Of a stretch of 64,000 nt of DNA, positions 39,401-52,436 are shown in pieces. The stretch is from Puffinus mauretanicus (lineage: Eukaryota; Chordata; Aves; Procellariiformes; Procellariidae). The position numbers and the translations under genes were made by a program. The stretch's first letter is position 1. Each line of letters opens with the position of its first letter. The stretch covers positions 434,001 through 498,000 of the forward strand of contig JAJKFH010000157.1 in the NCBI GenBank assembly GCA_023333565.1, given 5' to 3'. Under the pieces are notes generated by a model that ran no database searches, had not been told where the DNA came from, and saw nothing but the letters and a program-made list of their open reading frames with translations.

Positions 39401-42400
39401 CTGGATTCACAGTGGACTAGGGGAACATGTATATATGCATCTAAGTATTTATCAGCTGCTAATCTTAATTGGTCAGTGTCTCTACTTGCAGTCCTTTTGC
39501 TGGTAGGGAAAGTTGCTTCTGGAAATGACATCACAATTGCTGTAAAATTGAAGTGATTCCTGGAAAACACCTCCAAGTCTCTGTGATACCTCAGTCACTT
39601 AATAACATGTTAAATTATTTCTGGTTGGTAGCACTGCAGAGGAAAAATGCTACTTCCATTGCATTGCAGTGATTGCTGATCATCAGGGCAATGTATAGAA
39701 TAAAAGTTCACCTCTGTGATAGAGATACATTTTCAAATATTCATAACTCTGTGGAAAAAGTATTTTTAGCTATGAAATTCTACACAAGCATTCAGTCCGT
39801 GAGTGAGTTCTTGTGTATATACAGGAACAAAGCCACCCATTAAAGGTATGTGCAAAAAAAAAAGAAAAAAAGGATTTTTAATGGGGAAAACTGTTTATTC
39901 CTGACTCCACTAGCACTCAGGGATTTGTACAGATGAGTCAGTTTCATTTGTGAATATGCCGAGTGTAGCTAGTATTTCAAGTCTAACATCTTGTACAAGA
40001 TTGTGCTTCTAAAAATGGAGATTTTGGTGTCTGAAGTTGGGATTTAGATAGCCTAATTTTAGGCACTGAAATTGGAAGTTTGGGTTTCCTGGGCGAAGTA
40101 GAAGAAAATAAATCTCTAGTGTGCACTTCAGAGAATCCAATTTACAGTCATATTCTGATTCTGTTTCCCTGCAGTGATTACCCTTGGAAAAGATATATAT
40201 TTACTGAGGGGCTTCAAAAGACTCCCTTGTCCATTCAACCCCTTCACCTTCCTGCCACATAAACACAAAGTTGCACACATGCGCATAGTTACCAGAACCT
40301 CTTGAAATGTGCCTTCCTGCTCTTTATGAGATAGTGATCACTTTAGGATGGACAATTCTCTATCTTTCCCCATCCTTTCTTCAGCCTCTTTCCTTATCCC
40401 AGAGCTGTAGGAAAAGAGAGACAAGCCACTTAAGTTGGAGACTCTAAAATAGGTGGCCAAATAGGCACTTTCATTATGAGTGGTTTAAAAAAACCAATCA
40501 AACAATGCAATGCATTTTTCCTCGGGAAATTTCCACTCAGTTTCAGCTGCAGCACTGTTGACAGTAGAGTGATAGGTGGGCTGTACACATCCATGAATGA
40601 GCTCTTTCCTCACCCTTCTGTGTTGAGCCTCAGCATCTAGCCTTCTAACAGCTCAAAGTTGATCTGACACATCTCTTTAATCTCTTTAATAGGGCAGAGG
40701 GACATAACAGAAGTACGATACAGCCCTGGGCTGTCTTCTCTAGTGAAAGCAATGGCTAGGATAGGGACAAGTATGGAGGGGTCTTGCAGCATCAAAAAAT
40801 TCAGGGAGAATCCTCACGGATTCAGACTGAATGCTTGTTAACATTTCCATGCAGCAGCAACAGCTCAGCTGTCCTGTAAAGCAGCTGTATACCAACAATA
40901 ACATGATTCACACAAGGAATTTCTGAGACCTGTCAGCAAGTCTACCAGCATCTAAATTGCAATGAGATAAGAATCAGGCATATCTCTGGACTCAGTGGGA
41001 AAGAAAAGTGTTTACCACTCTTTCCTGAAGGGCCAGGGAAATGAAGAAAGTGCAAGTAAAGAGAACATGACAATGAGCAGGATGACAAAAATACCATAGT
41101 TCTCCATAAAGGATTCAGAAAACTGTAAGTCATCGACTCATCCCACTGATGTGTTTCTTTTGAAAACGCAGTTTTAAAACCTATCCATGGCTTTAATAAA
41201 CATGTGTTTCCTAAAATACAAATTTAAAATATACCTTAGATTTCTCCTGGATAGTGCATGTAATAGTTTATATCATCTAGGCAAGTGTAACTCTATTATT
41301 AGTTCTTCAAATTTACATCCTTCTGAAAAACGTAGCAGGTTTCTTAACACCATGACTGACTCTGAAGCTCTTGTTTGGCAGTAACCTCAGCATTTTCCTA
41401 AGAGCAGCGTATTTTAATTTTACGCTGTCTTCATTTTTCTCCTGTCAGTGAAATTTCCCTCTTCCCTTGAAACTCCATGTTTGAAAGTCTACTTGAATTC
41501 TTGTTTCAATTAGACAAACATTTTATGGGTTTTTCATTATCAGTGGATGATGAAAAAATACTGTCTGTACAAGGTTCTTGTTCTATACTTGCAAATGTCG
41601 ATATCATAGCACCATAGTTATCATCTTGCCTTCACTTTGTGAGCAATTCAGGGGTTCTACTTCAAACATTTTGACACGACACAAAGTAGATTAGAAAGAT
41701 GGATGACTCTAAAGGGATGGTGCCTCTCTTCCTTTGTGGGCCTGCAAACTTAATTTCGCCCACAAGTTGCCAGAAAAGAGATGGTATTCAAAATATATCA
41801 TTTAGCTATTAACACAGAATTCTATGTACACATCATTTGATCTAACTTGTTTCCATGGCTTATGTCCATAGCTAATTCTGATGATTGCCACATTTTCAAC
41901 TAAGGAAAAAATATATGCATGCCAAAGACCTTTCACTTCTGGAACCAAGCTCAAACATATCTCACAGGAGTATATGAAGATCAGTGATCATTCCTCTGCT
42001 TTCTAACAGAGGAAATTGAAATGTCATTTAAGCTGATGTTGAATTTTTAATTAAGCATCAGAGAGAACAATTCACCAAGACAAATGTTTTTAGGACATAT
42101 CCCCAAAATGAGGCAGTCTTTTGTTTGGATGTTGATCTCTAAATCCAAACACTGAGACTTAGAAGTCAGTGACTCAACTCTCTCCAGCGCCCTGCCCTCT
42201 ATCTCTACTGACATCTCCCGAACTTCACAGAGAGCCCAGGGTTCTGCTTCCCCGGATCCAACCCTGCCAAGAACATATTTCTCTTAGGGGGAAAGACACA
42301 GATTCCTTTTGCGTGTAAAGCAAGGCATGGGAGGAAAAGGAGCTGGTGGAGACTGGTCTCTCAAATTTACGGATGGGGGGTGGGGGAGATATGTGCAAGG

Positions 42401-42668
42401 TAACTGGACTAAGCAGAGCCTGGACTAAGCAACTGGGATGGTAAACAGAGCCTTATTTGACTGTACTGCTGATGTACCATAGTTTCATTTGACTACTGCC
42501 CTGGCTTTGCATTTAACGCCTTCAGAAAGACACACAAGGAATAAAGGCTCAGTAAAGAATTTTCTTTTACATTTTTCCTTAAGAAAAAAATGTTCTACGT
42601 TGTTGTAATTATTTGAAAAACAGCAAATCCCAAAGCACTGCTTTTCTGAGGATGATCTCACCATTCAG
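36483..42668. other. Unique AT-rich sequence, nothing identified
   Basis: About 6.2 kb without a recognisable gene or transposon. It includes short homopolymers (for example 39848-39865). Reading frames are all under 105 codons and domain-free. Confidence 0.5.
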
Positions 42669-43023
42669 TCACCAAGGCGAGCAGCTCCGGTGCCAGCAGG
42701 ATCCGCAGCGGAGAGCTCCATGCGGTGCACAGGGGGTTGCCAAACTGAGGGAACCTCAGGGGGAGCCAAGAGAGGCGCCAGGAGCCCGCAGCTCGTGCCA
42801 CAGCAGGTGAGGACACCTGGGTGGGGCCAGGAGCAACGGCAGCCAAGCCCCCCCACACTATAAAAGCCCCTGGGGAGCGCTAGTGACCAGGAGTGCCGCC
42901 AACAGGGTGGGCACACAGGGCGTGGCGCGTCAGCAAGGGCATGGCGCGGCAGTTTGCGTGGCAGTTCGCATGGAAGGGTGCTCAGGAAGGGCACTGAAAC
43001 TCAGCCGGCTCTACCAGGGAGCA

Positions 43024-43320
43024 ATGGTATCCACCCAGCAGAAAGCCATGGCCTCTCTCAGCTCTGCACCCGCCACGACTGACGCAGCTTCCCAGAGAGA
43101 GCTCCAGAGGGAACACAGTGCCAACCCCCAGTGCCAGGCTGCAGCTGTGCCCTGCTGTTACACCAGTACGGGATGGCAGCAGGGAGCACGTCTGTGGGAG
43201 GTGAGCCCGGGCAGAGGAACTCCTCCGCTTAGTGACAGAGCTCCAGGAGGAGGTGAGTAGGTTGAGGAGCATCAGGGAGTGCAAGAGTGTGATAGACTGC
43301 TGGAATGGCACTCTACCTTC
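43024..43320 (+). pseudogene. CR1 ORF1 N-terminal remnant
   Basis: The start codon at 43024 opens an MVSTQQKAMA reading, matching the MVSTRPKAIA start of ORF1 in the full-length copy. The frame runs to a stop near 43260, and the coiled-coil region follows in another frame (LQEEVSRLRS-like, 43228-43275). The esterase part is lost in the internal deletion. ORF1 of CR1 is an RNA-associated protein with a C-terminal SGNH-type esterase. This copy cannot make it. Confidence 0.75.
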
Positions 43321-43326
43321 TGATAA

Positions 43327-44683
43327 GTGGAAGTGCTCACCAAGACACTTTCCATCATTTATCATCAGTCCTGGCTAACCGGGGAGGTCCTAGTTGACTG
43401 GAAGTTAGCAAATGTGACACCCATCTACAAGAAGGGCTGCAAGGAGGATCCAGGGAACTACAGGCCTGTCAGTCTGACCTCCGTACCAGGGAGGGTTGTG
43501 GAGCAGATCATCATGAGTGCCATCACACGGCACGTACAGGACAACCAGGTGATCAGACCAAGTCAGCATGGATTCATGAAAGGCAGGTCCTGCTTGACCA
43601 ACCTGACCTCCTTCTAGGAGAAGGTGACCCACTTAGTGGATGAGGGAAAGGCTGTGGCATTCTCCTGGAGAAACTGGCTGCTCATGGCTTGGATGGGTGT
43701 ACTTTTCCCTGGGTAAAAACCTGGCTGGCTGGCCGGGCCCAAAGAGTTGTGGTGAAGGGAGTTAAATCCAGTTGGCGGCCTGTCCCAGCTCCCTGTCCCC
43801 AGGGCTCAGTATGGGGGCCAGTTCTGCTTAATATCTTTATCAATGATCTGGACGAGGGGATCGAGTGCACCCTCAGGAAGTTTGCAGACAACACCACGTT
43901 GGGCGGGAGTGTGATCTGCTCAAGGGTAGGAAGGCTCTACAGAGGCATCTGGACAAGCTGGATCAATGGGCTGAGGCCAATTGTATGAGGTTCAACAAGG
44001 CCAAGTGCCGGGTCCTGCACTTCAGCCACAACAACCCCATGCAACGCTACAGGCTTGGGGAAGAGTGGCTGGAAAGCTGCCCGGACGAAAAGGACCTGGG
44101 GATGTTGGTCGACAGCTGGCTGAACATGAGCCGGCAGTGTGCCCAGGTGGCCAAGAAGGCCAATAGCATCCTGGCTTGTATCAGAAATAGTGTGGCCAGC
44201 AGGAGCAGTGAGGTGATCATGCCCCTGTACTCGGCACTGGTGAGGCCACACCTCGAATACTCTGTTCAGTTTTGGGTCCCTCACTACAAGAAGGACATGG
44301 AGGTGCTGGAGCGTGTCCAAAGAGGGGCAACGAAGCTGGTGAAGGGTCAAGAGCACAAGTCTTATGAGGAGCGGCTGAGGGAACTGGGGTTGTTTAGTCT
44401 GGAGAAAAGGAGACTCAGGGAAGACCTTATCACTCTCTACAACTACCTGAAAGGAGGTTGTAGCAAGGTGGATGTCAGTCTCTTCTCCCAAGTAACAAAC
44501 AATAGGACAAGAGGAAATGGCCTCAAGTTGCACCAGGGGAGGTTTAGATTGGATATTAGGAGAAATTTCTTTACTGAAAGAGTGGTCAGGCCTTGGAACA
44601 GGCTGCCCGGGGAAGTGGTGGAGTCACCATCCCTGGAGGTATTTAAAAGACATGTAGATGTGGTGCTTAGGGCCATGGTTTAG
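43327..44683 (+). pseudogene. CR1 ORF2 reverse transcriptase remnant
   Basis: The RT is represented by NVTPIYKKG, NYRPVSLTS and SQHGFMKGRSCLTNL (43327-43614, stop TAG at 43615). A small deletion then removes the first catalytic-Asp motif region near 43657. Frames 43689-43988 and 43865-44683 carry the rest. The FADD box is changed to FADN (KFADNTT) in its own frame, so even the second catalytic motif is altered. The long last frame (43865-44683, 272 codons) covers the C-terminal domain through [21 protein letters not shown]. There is no endonuclease. Confidence 0.9.
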
Positions 44684-44771
44684 TGGTGGACTTGGCAGTG
44701 TTGGGTTTACAGTTGGACTTGATAATCTTAAAAGTCTTTTCCAACCTAAATGATTCTATGATTCTATGATT

Positions 44772-47091
44772 TTGAGGTGAACTAGTACAGTTATATACAC
44801 AGCATCCAACTCAGATTCCAGTCAAGTTTCAAGTTTAGATACACCCAGCAAACACAGTATCGTGCAAAGTTGGTAACAAATTTAAAGGAATATTGAGTGC
44901 TTCCCTCTTCCTACCTTGCCTAATCTTCTTGCACATGCCAAATAATCCAACGAGGAGGATCTAAACCACACAGAAACGTCATATGTTAAAGACAGGATCT
45001 TTAAAGATTTGCCAAGCCTCAGAAGTTCCTACCTCTTCATAATTCATGGAAAGCTGCTGCTCCATTTCATGGTCTGGGATAGTAGTCAAGATACAACCAC
45101 AGCCAATAGCTCTCAGTTGCTGTATTGATAGCTTCTCAAAAGCAGTTCATCAACACAGTGGTTATCCCCATGTTAGCTAGATGAATGTCCAGAACACATC
45201 AGTATGACTGACCAATAAACCCCTAAAATGGAAGAAGGCTCAGAGGAGATGGGCAAGGGCAATGTGCCCATGAAGCTCAGCGTATAATGCAGGGTGTGAT
45301 TGATCACAGCTGTTGCAAAGAAGCTGACTTTTATGCCAACACAAAGGGGTGGCTTTTGGTTTAGCTATCCACAGCTGAATGGATCAACCAGTGGTGTAAG
45401 TGTTTCTCCCCAAGTTAATTAAAAGAGTGTGAATGTCTCCCTTAGTTAGACAGACCAGCATGGGGAAAGTGAATACATGGCTTAGCCCAACATAGAGTAT
45501 AAAAATTAGGCAACTAGAAAAATAATTCTGAAGAGAACAATGGGCTTGAGCTGGTTTCAACCCACATACTCCTTCCTGACAATTGGGGACACCCAGTGTC
45601 ATGACCGCGAGGATAGTATAGAGACCAGTAATGGAAATCACATGGGTAGCATGATTGACCTGTGTATTGCAATTACTATATTTTGCTAAGTGACACTTAC
45701 ATTTGTCATTTGTATTGTGATTTCAGTATATTTTGTGTTACTCTGCTAAATCAGAAATCCCATGTAGCATTAACCACCTTCAAGTAAGAAAATTTGATAT
45801 TAAACTTTGCACCCTCCATGTGTGGAATATCTAAAAGAACCTAGTCAGAGAGTATTGGACTCAGACAGCCAGTCATGACCTTACTTTAGGCCCAGTTGGA
45901 CACGAGTTCTGTTCACTGCTCCACCATAAATTTACTATTCCAAGATGGAGATATAGTAAACGGAGGTGTAGGTCACTTGACCCAGACATTTCTTTTTCCT
46001 TCAAAGCACTCTTGCAACAGAAAGTAAAATTTAACTTTTTTGTTCCTTTAAGACTTGTTTAGGTCTTATTTAAAGCACTTTAAAATACAGTATATAAAGA
46101 CATTATGTAAAAGGAAATTATTTATTCAGTGCAGGAATGGTAACTCAAAAGTTTTTGGTTTTTTTCCCTGGCATATTTTCTCTGGTTATCTTTTTCTATT
46201 CACAGCAGTGCCATTTTCTGTCCAAATAAATAGAGGTTACGTAAGAAAAAAAAAAATATCATAGTGTGCTCTACGGAGGCATCTCTTAATACAAAACAAT
46301 AGGCATTGTACAAACCGACATGCTGCTTAAGCAATGTGGGATGCTAAATCCATTCGGTATCACATAGATCAAACCTGGGTGATTAATTACAGACCTAATA
46401 GGAAAAGTAAACAATCCATCCTCATTGCAAAGCAGTAAGCATACATCTTCTTAATCACAGTGGGATTATAACATCCTATTCTCCACAGGTGTGTAGCTTT
46501 GTGTCACCAGCCTCTGCTATGAATCATATAGAGTTATTATTCTCGTTTTACAGTAAATACAGAGATGAAAACAACTATACACTATTCGATTCCTGATTGC
46601 ACAGAGAGAAAAGAATGGTTATCTGCAATTTGGACTGTAATATTTCTTTTTGGTTGTCTCATTTGGCAACATGTTTTTTTTCCAACTATTATCATCAATA
46701 TGCTATCCATAAAATTGCACTTATCACTGGCACCTAAGGTTATTAACTAAACAGCAATTATACTGTCATTGCAGGGCTACAGTAGAACACAAAAGTGAGT
46801 ATCACAATGTTTTCTTCTTTTTTAGTATGCTGTGGTATTGCTGTTAAGAACAAGACATAAGCTAAGTAAGTTTTGCTTAAAAATATAAACTTCAAGGTTT
46901 TGTTTTGTTCCGTTTTGTTTTAACTTGAAAGCTGGCTTTTTTTTTTGCAGATGTTTGTACCAATTTTTACTTTACCCTGACAAATGCCACCGCTAGACAC
47001 CAGATCTGAAATTATGTTCTGCTCTAAACACTCAGCATGTGTTACAAACTGGAGAAGAACTTAACTTACTTGGGGTCCAGTTCCCATTTAA
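44772..47091. other. Unique sequence, nothing identified
   Basis: About 2.3 kb with no recognised repeat or exon. The stretch 46370-46560 has the even base mix often seen in conserved non-coding DNA, but there is no direct evidence. Confidence 0.45.
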
Positions 47092-47096
47092 ATCAG

Positions 47097-47679
47097 TGTC
47101 CTGGTTCCGGTTGGGACAGAGTTAACTTTCTTCCCAGTAGCTTGGGGGGTGTGCTCTGTTTTGGGTTTGGTATGAGAGGAGCATTGATGGCCCATTGTTG
47201 CTTTGATTGTTGCTGGGTGGTGCTTGCACCGGGAGACTTTTGGTTTCTCTTTTCGGCCTCCCATGCCCTGCCAGGTGCAGGGGAACCTGGCGGGGTGGGG
47301 GGGGGGGGCGGGGAGGGGGAGCACAGCCGCGGAGGTTGATCCAGCTGGCCAATGGGGTATTCTATACCATGTGACATCATGCTCAGTATAAAAACCAGGG
47401 GTGTGTGGGGGCTCGCCCCCCAATCGTGACACGCGGTCGGTGGTCAGTGAGCAGTTGCATTGTGCATCGCCTGCTTTGTATATTCTGTTATTGTTGTTGT
47501 TCTCATTGTTACTATTACTGTTCTATTTCGTTTTATTTCAATTATTAAACTGTTTTTATCTCAACACGGGAGTTTTCTTACTTGTGCCCTCCCGATTCTC
47601 TCCCCCATCCCACCGGAGGTGTAGGGGTGAGCAAGCGGCTGCATGGGGTTTATTTGCTGGCTGGGGTTAAACCATGACA
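47097..47679 (+). mobile_element. Solo ERVL LTR C (diverged subfamily)
   Basis: A 583-bp LTR starting TGTCCTGGTTCCGGTTGGG and ending TTAAACCATGACA, flanked by the perfect duplication ATCAG (47092-47096 and 47680-47684). The overall order is the same as in LTRs A and B: a CCAAT box (47349-47353), then a changed CRE (TGACATCA), a TATAAAA box (47387-47393), TATTAAA (47543-47549) and a G-run-containing U5. It differs from them by many substitutions and about 60 bp of extra length, including a long G-run (47297-47322). It is an older or sister subfamily. Confidence 0.95.
47387..47393 (+). promoter_or_regulatory. TATA box of LTR C
   Basis: TATAAAA lies 38 bp downstream of the CCAAT motif and 156 bp upstream of the polyadenylation signal, a normal U3 promoter layout. 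In LTR A the same place reads CAGTAGATGAA, without a good TATA box; in LTR B and the provirus it reads CAGTATATG. Confidence 0.6.
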
Positions 47680-47684
47680 ATCAG

Positions 47685-50600
47685 CAGAATAGAATCTGTT
47701 AACTTCAGGACAATCTAGATCTCATTCTGAAGCTCTTCCCAGAGACCGTATAGATCTTAGCTGTATCACATGGATTTCATTTCTAAGATCTCCAGTTGTG
47801 TTTTCTTCTAGGTGATTTTTTTTCAATTTATGTATTTATTTTTTAATCACCATGATGAACAGCAATGAACATCTGAATTGAAAATGAAAATAAGTTGTAG
47901 TTATACTGTAAAATTACAGGTCATTATTAGAAAAAATGGGGCTGGAATGGACACAGAAGTCATGTACTGCATCCCTCTGCCTTCAGGCAGAAACAGGTCT
48001 ATCTACATCTTTCCTATCCTAGTCTTTATTAGTACTAGACAAGAAAACAAACAAGATTTCAAGTTAAAAAGTCAACATGTCCTTCAGATTCTTTTTCACT
48101 GGCCTTTGCTGAAATTGCATCTCCAGAATCCAGACCTGAGTAAAGCTGCTGTTCTCAAATGCTTCAGTTGGAAATGTGGAAGAAGTATAAGCTATCTTTT
48201 AATTGTCCAAGGGAGAAAAATGATCATTATTGGATAATGTTGAGATGATATTCGGCAAAATAACGGACTTCTGTCTTTCACCACTACTACACTGCCATTT
48301 TTGTTGCATTTTGTTAGAGGAAAATAAACCATGTCGGATCCAAGAACGAGAAAGGGGAGGCTGCTGCAGCTCCATGTCCCCAGGGCCAACCAGTGGTGAG
48401 ACTGGAGATGTATTTCCAGTAAGCACACACACAGAGAACACACATTTGGGCTCCCCCACCTGCCATTGTCTCTCTGTTACTCTGTGGGTATGAGGCTGAG
48501 CTTTTATCACATAACAGATCTGTTGTATCCCTGAATTATATTTATGAAAGTTTAAAACCTGGATCCATCCAATGCAAGGTAATTGGCATGTGACGTGGAT
48601 GCAAACAATGTATTTTGTGCAATTCTAGGTAACTCAGTGACTCAGGACCCAATTCAAAGTTCAATGAAATGTGTGGAAAAGTTATCTTTATTTTCTTATT
48701 TGCATTTGCATGTACAAGACGCAGAAGTGGATCCTTCTATGTGTGAATCTGGATCCATGACGCAAAAGGGTTCAATCCTTTAGCAATAGCTTGCTCGGTT
48801 TTGACAAAAACTTTTAGAAAAATGGTGTTTTCCTTTCTTATTTATTCCAATACAGGATTATCATGTATTGTGGGTAACCAATTTAACCACTGTATATTTA
48901 AATACATATATAAATATGAAAAAAGAAAGTTGTTGGAGATCAGATGTGTACTTAAACAGCTGGTGTCTTCAAAATAAACCTTTGTAGAGCAAGAGTTCTT
49001 GACAATTATCTGTCATTTATAATAAAAGTGCTTGGTAATTGACTCAGCGGAAGACAATTTCATGTGCTGATTCAGGTAAAAGAAGTGGTAAACGCCAAAT
49101 CCACCCTTTTTAATAATGGAAAGCCAACATTCAATTAATAATTGAATGGAAATGAAATAATAGAAATAATGGAAAGCCAACATTCAATTAGGGTTAGTTA
49201 CCGTTCTGAAGGTTCAGCTCACGTTGCAATTATTGTTGTTTCATTGTTTCAAGTGAAAGAATGTGGTGTCTAGTTGTATTTTAAAATTAATCCTTTCTGT
49301 CAATTTTGCTTTTCTTGCTTCATAGGTTCCTAATGATGGGTTGTACTGAAGTGTAGAGAAAGGTATATACCGTGTTTTGGAAGCAATGCTTTTTCATACA
49401 GTAAGATTCAATATTCAATATGAGGTGCATGCAATGATCTAGGCTACAAAGTTGGTATAACTGGAATTGCTTGATACAACAAAAAGACACCCAAAGCTTC
49501 TTTTCAAGTATGTGTCCATTGATGGCTCCATTTTACCCTCATTAAAATGAAACATAAAACCCGTAGCATATGTTTCAAAGCCTGGGATATACAGAAAAGA
49601 AAGCCCCTCCACGTAGTTTACTTAGCACAGTCAGGTCACTTTTATTCAACATCTGAGTTGGAAGAACATCAGATTTTCCTTTTTTGAAAAGCTCCTAAAT
49701 GCACAGAAAAATAAATTCTTTTAGGGGCTGTAAAGAGGTTGAGCATTTGCCAATTAATAGAATGTGCCTCAAGCAAGAAGTGCACTGCCGTACATACCAA
49801 TGGTTCTCTAAGCTGACCTCTTTGTTTTGCATATAGTTCTGTCCATGCAGCACCTTTTCTTTTTGGATTTTTTTTTCCTCCTCTTATACATGAACCAGGA
49901 CTGTGCCCCTGCCCTTGGCCAGCTGTGTAGCAGCGCTTTGTGGAGGAGCCATGTCGCTAACTGGCTGCAGATCTGATTAAGCACAGACAGATCCTTAGGC
50001 TAGGAAGAAAGCGGCTATCAGATATTACAGTTTATTTGGCACTGCTGTTTTTTATATATTCCATGCCCTCTTGACCGGCAGCTCTTTAGCTACCTACATC
50101 AGCATTTTTTAAACATAATCACCAATAAAAAGACCATATTTTTATAGGGTTTTTTTTATCATCAGTGAAGTTTTTATTTATATTTATAAAATGATTGTCT
50201 TATTTTTTTAACAAGGTTTTGATACTTTAAAGTAAGGTGTTACTTCTCATCTCTTACCCCTTTAATTCACTGCTGGTAACATAACAAAATCAAAACTTAA
50301 TTCTAAGTACTTACCTTGCACAAAACAGATCAATCTGCTCCACTAAATGTGTCACATGAGAAAAGCAGTCAAGTCTAATTGATTTCAAAGTTATGTGGCA
50401 CAACTACCATTATAGTATTTTCCCTAAGATGGGCTCAGTCAATATGTTTACTACTTTTTAAAAAAAAGTATCCACTGGGCTGATGACTTTTTTTTTTGCA
50501 GTTGACTCATGCATATTAGAAATAACCTGGAAATATGTGCTTTGGGTCCATCAAAAAGTATAAAAATGTAAATACATATTCTTCCTGGACCTAAGACTTC

Positions 50601-51294
50601 TGGTTATGCCTTGGATCTTTCTAGCCTGCGCTCACACTCTGCCCATCAGTCTTACTACCAGCCCTGACATTTCCTGAAGTGTGATGCAGACTTGCATGAG
50701 CAGATAATTATATAAAAGTTAAAATAAGATGGGTTTAGAAGGATTAAATGATTCCGTATGTTATCTCAAAGACCTGTAGTTCAAGACAGAACAGTTCAAA
50801 TAATTCATTGCTTTTTTCTTTGATAAAAATGTAGGTTTAACCTTTTGCGAAGTCTTTTTCTACAGTGTCAGCAGCAACTCCAACCTGTCAGTTCAGCAGT
50901 ACTTTACAACTACTGCAGTTCACTTTGTGTGTGATAGGGAAGAGAGCAGCAAGAATGATACCCAGGCTCTTCCAGGACTGTGAAAAACGTAAGATATGAG
51001 TGACCAGTTATAAGGATAGTTTCAAAATATGGTTGAATGAGAACAGCTTCAAGGCAGAGTAGGTAATAAATAGAAAAATGATTACAAAATGAAAAAGTTC
51101 CTCTGTAATGTGAGAACTCGTTCAGGGGACATGGGCTTAATGACTTCCTCTGTCATAGACTGCCTCAGAGACTTTAGGAAAATCACTTAATCTCTTCTGA
51201 GCCATGATATAGAGATAGTAAATTCCTTTTCTTTTTATTTTTTTTTGCCTCTCTTTTCAATTTAGATTTGAAGAAAAGGTTTTTTCTTACGATG
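47685..51294. other. Unique AT-rich sequence, mostly nothing identified
   Basis: No gene or transposon recognised over 3.6 kb except a short duplicated segment at 49112-49190, listed separately. Reading frames are 119 codons or shorter and without domains. Confidence 0.5.
49112..49190. repeat. 26-bp exact direct repeat with palindromic edge
   Basis: The 26-mer at 49112-49137 (AATAATGG...TTCAATTA) recurs exactly at 49165-49190, a period of 53 bp. The end of the first copy also forms a short palindrome, ATTCAATTA then ATA then ATTGAAT. This looks like a local tandem duplication with a diverged second half. Confidence 0.85.
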
Positions 51295-51909
51295 CACCTG
51301 CATAAGTCTTTTGGTATTGTCTCCCATAACTTCATTATTGACAAAATGAAGTACAGAGTAGATAAATGGACAGCAGGGTGGCTAGCTGAACTACCAGGCT
51401 CAAAAAGTTGAGTGGCACAAAGTCCAACTGGTGGCCAGTCACTAGTAGTGTCCCCACTATGAGTGGAGGCAATATTGGGGCCAATAATGTGTAACATCTT
51501 CATTAATGACGTGGATGATAGGACAGAGCGCACCCTCAGCAAATTTGCAGATGATGCAAAACTGGGAGGAGTGGTTGATGATGTTAAGCGTAGCTTGCAA
51601 GAGTTTAGTAGTGGTAGGGCTACAGTGGTTTCCTCTATGAGAACAGGCCAGGGGCTGCCCTGTGCTGGACACAGACGGTTCCAGTCAGTTTCAGCCAGTT
51701 CCACAACTGACCCGCCACAGGACACGAGTTCATCAGCGAAGTTGGTGGTGCCGCTGTGGAAGCATTTAAGAAAGAGCAGGCAACACTGGAGAGAAAGAGA
51801 GGAGGAGGGAATTAAAGGGAGACAACAGGAGAACACCAAGGTCAGAGGAGCAGGAGATGCTCCATGGTAGAGCAGGCACACACCAGCAGGGACTGCAGCT
51901 TTTGGAGGA

Positions 51910-51914
51910 CCCAT
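51910..51914. repeat. Target-site duplication CCCAT (left) of ERVL provirus
   Basis: CCCAT precedes the element and recurs at 57992-57996, directly after its unusual right end. The host LTR reads continuously across the site once one copy is removed (GGAGGACCCATGCAGAAGC). Confidence 0.95.
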
Positions 51915-52432
51915 TGTCGTGGTTTAACCTGGCAGGCAGCCAAATACCACGCAGCCGCTCACTCACTCCCCCCCCAACCCCAGCGGGATGGGGAGAGAAT
52001 CAGAAGGGTAAGAGTGAGAAAAACTCGTGGGTTGAGATAAAGACAGTTTAATAGAACAGAAAAAGGGAAAATAATAATGATAATGATAAAATATACAAAA
52101 TGAGTGATGCACAATGCAATTGCTCACCACCCGCGCTGACCGATAACCAAGTGGCGATCGGTACTTCCTGGATCACGCCTACCATCCATATACTGAGCAT
52201 GACGTCACATGGTATGGAATACCCCATTAGCCAGCTGGGCTGGCTGTCCTGAATATGTTCCCTCCCATCTTGTGTCCCTAGCTCAGTCAGTAGGCACGGG
52301 AGCTGTCCTTGGACTAGGAGGGCACTTAACAACAACTGAAACCATCAGTGTGTTACCAACATTCTCCTCATACTAAATCCAAAACACAGCACTAGGAAGA
52401 AATTTAACCCTATCCCAGCCGAAACCAGGACA
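51915..52432 (-). mobile_element. 3' LTR of ERVL provirus
   Basis: A 518-bp LTR nearly identical to solo LTRs A and B. On the minus strand it begins TGTCCTGGTTTCGGCTGG at 52432 and ends CACGACA at 51915. The CRE is at 52200-52207 and the polyadenylation signal complement TTTAATA at 52048-52054. It would terminate the viral transcript. There is no paired 5' LTR to compare, so insertion age cannot be read from LTR divergence. Confidence 0.97.
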
Positions 52433-52436
52433 GTAT

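Larger units (their letters stand above)
42669..44771 (+). mobile_element. CR1 LINE with large internal deletion
   Basis: Both true ends are present. The GC-rich 5' start (GTCACCAAGGCGAGCAGCTCCGG) corresponds to the 5' start of the full-length CR1 at 58354, and the 3' end finishes in ATTCTATG units at 44754-44770. Between them about 2.3 kb is missing: sequence equivalent to about 59060-61320 of the full copy (end of ORF1, all of the endonuclease, start of RT) is deleted, with the join at about 43320-43327. A second deletion of about 50 bp lies near 43657. Many stops and frameshifts follow. It is a little more diverged than the 58-kb copy. Confidence 0.93.

Noticed and set aside
51183..51914. 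243-codon minus-strand reading frame next to the provirus
   Set aside because: It runs across the old CR1 fragment and the host LTR in antisense, with no domain. It is a chance frame over nested repeats.
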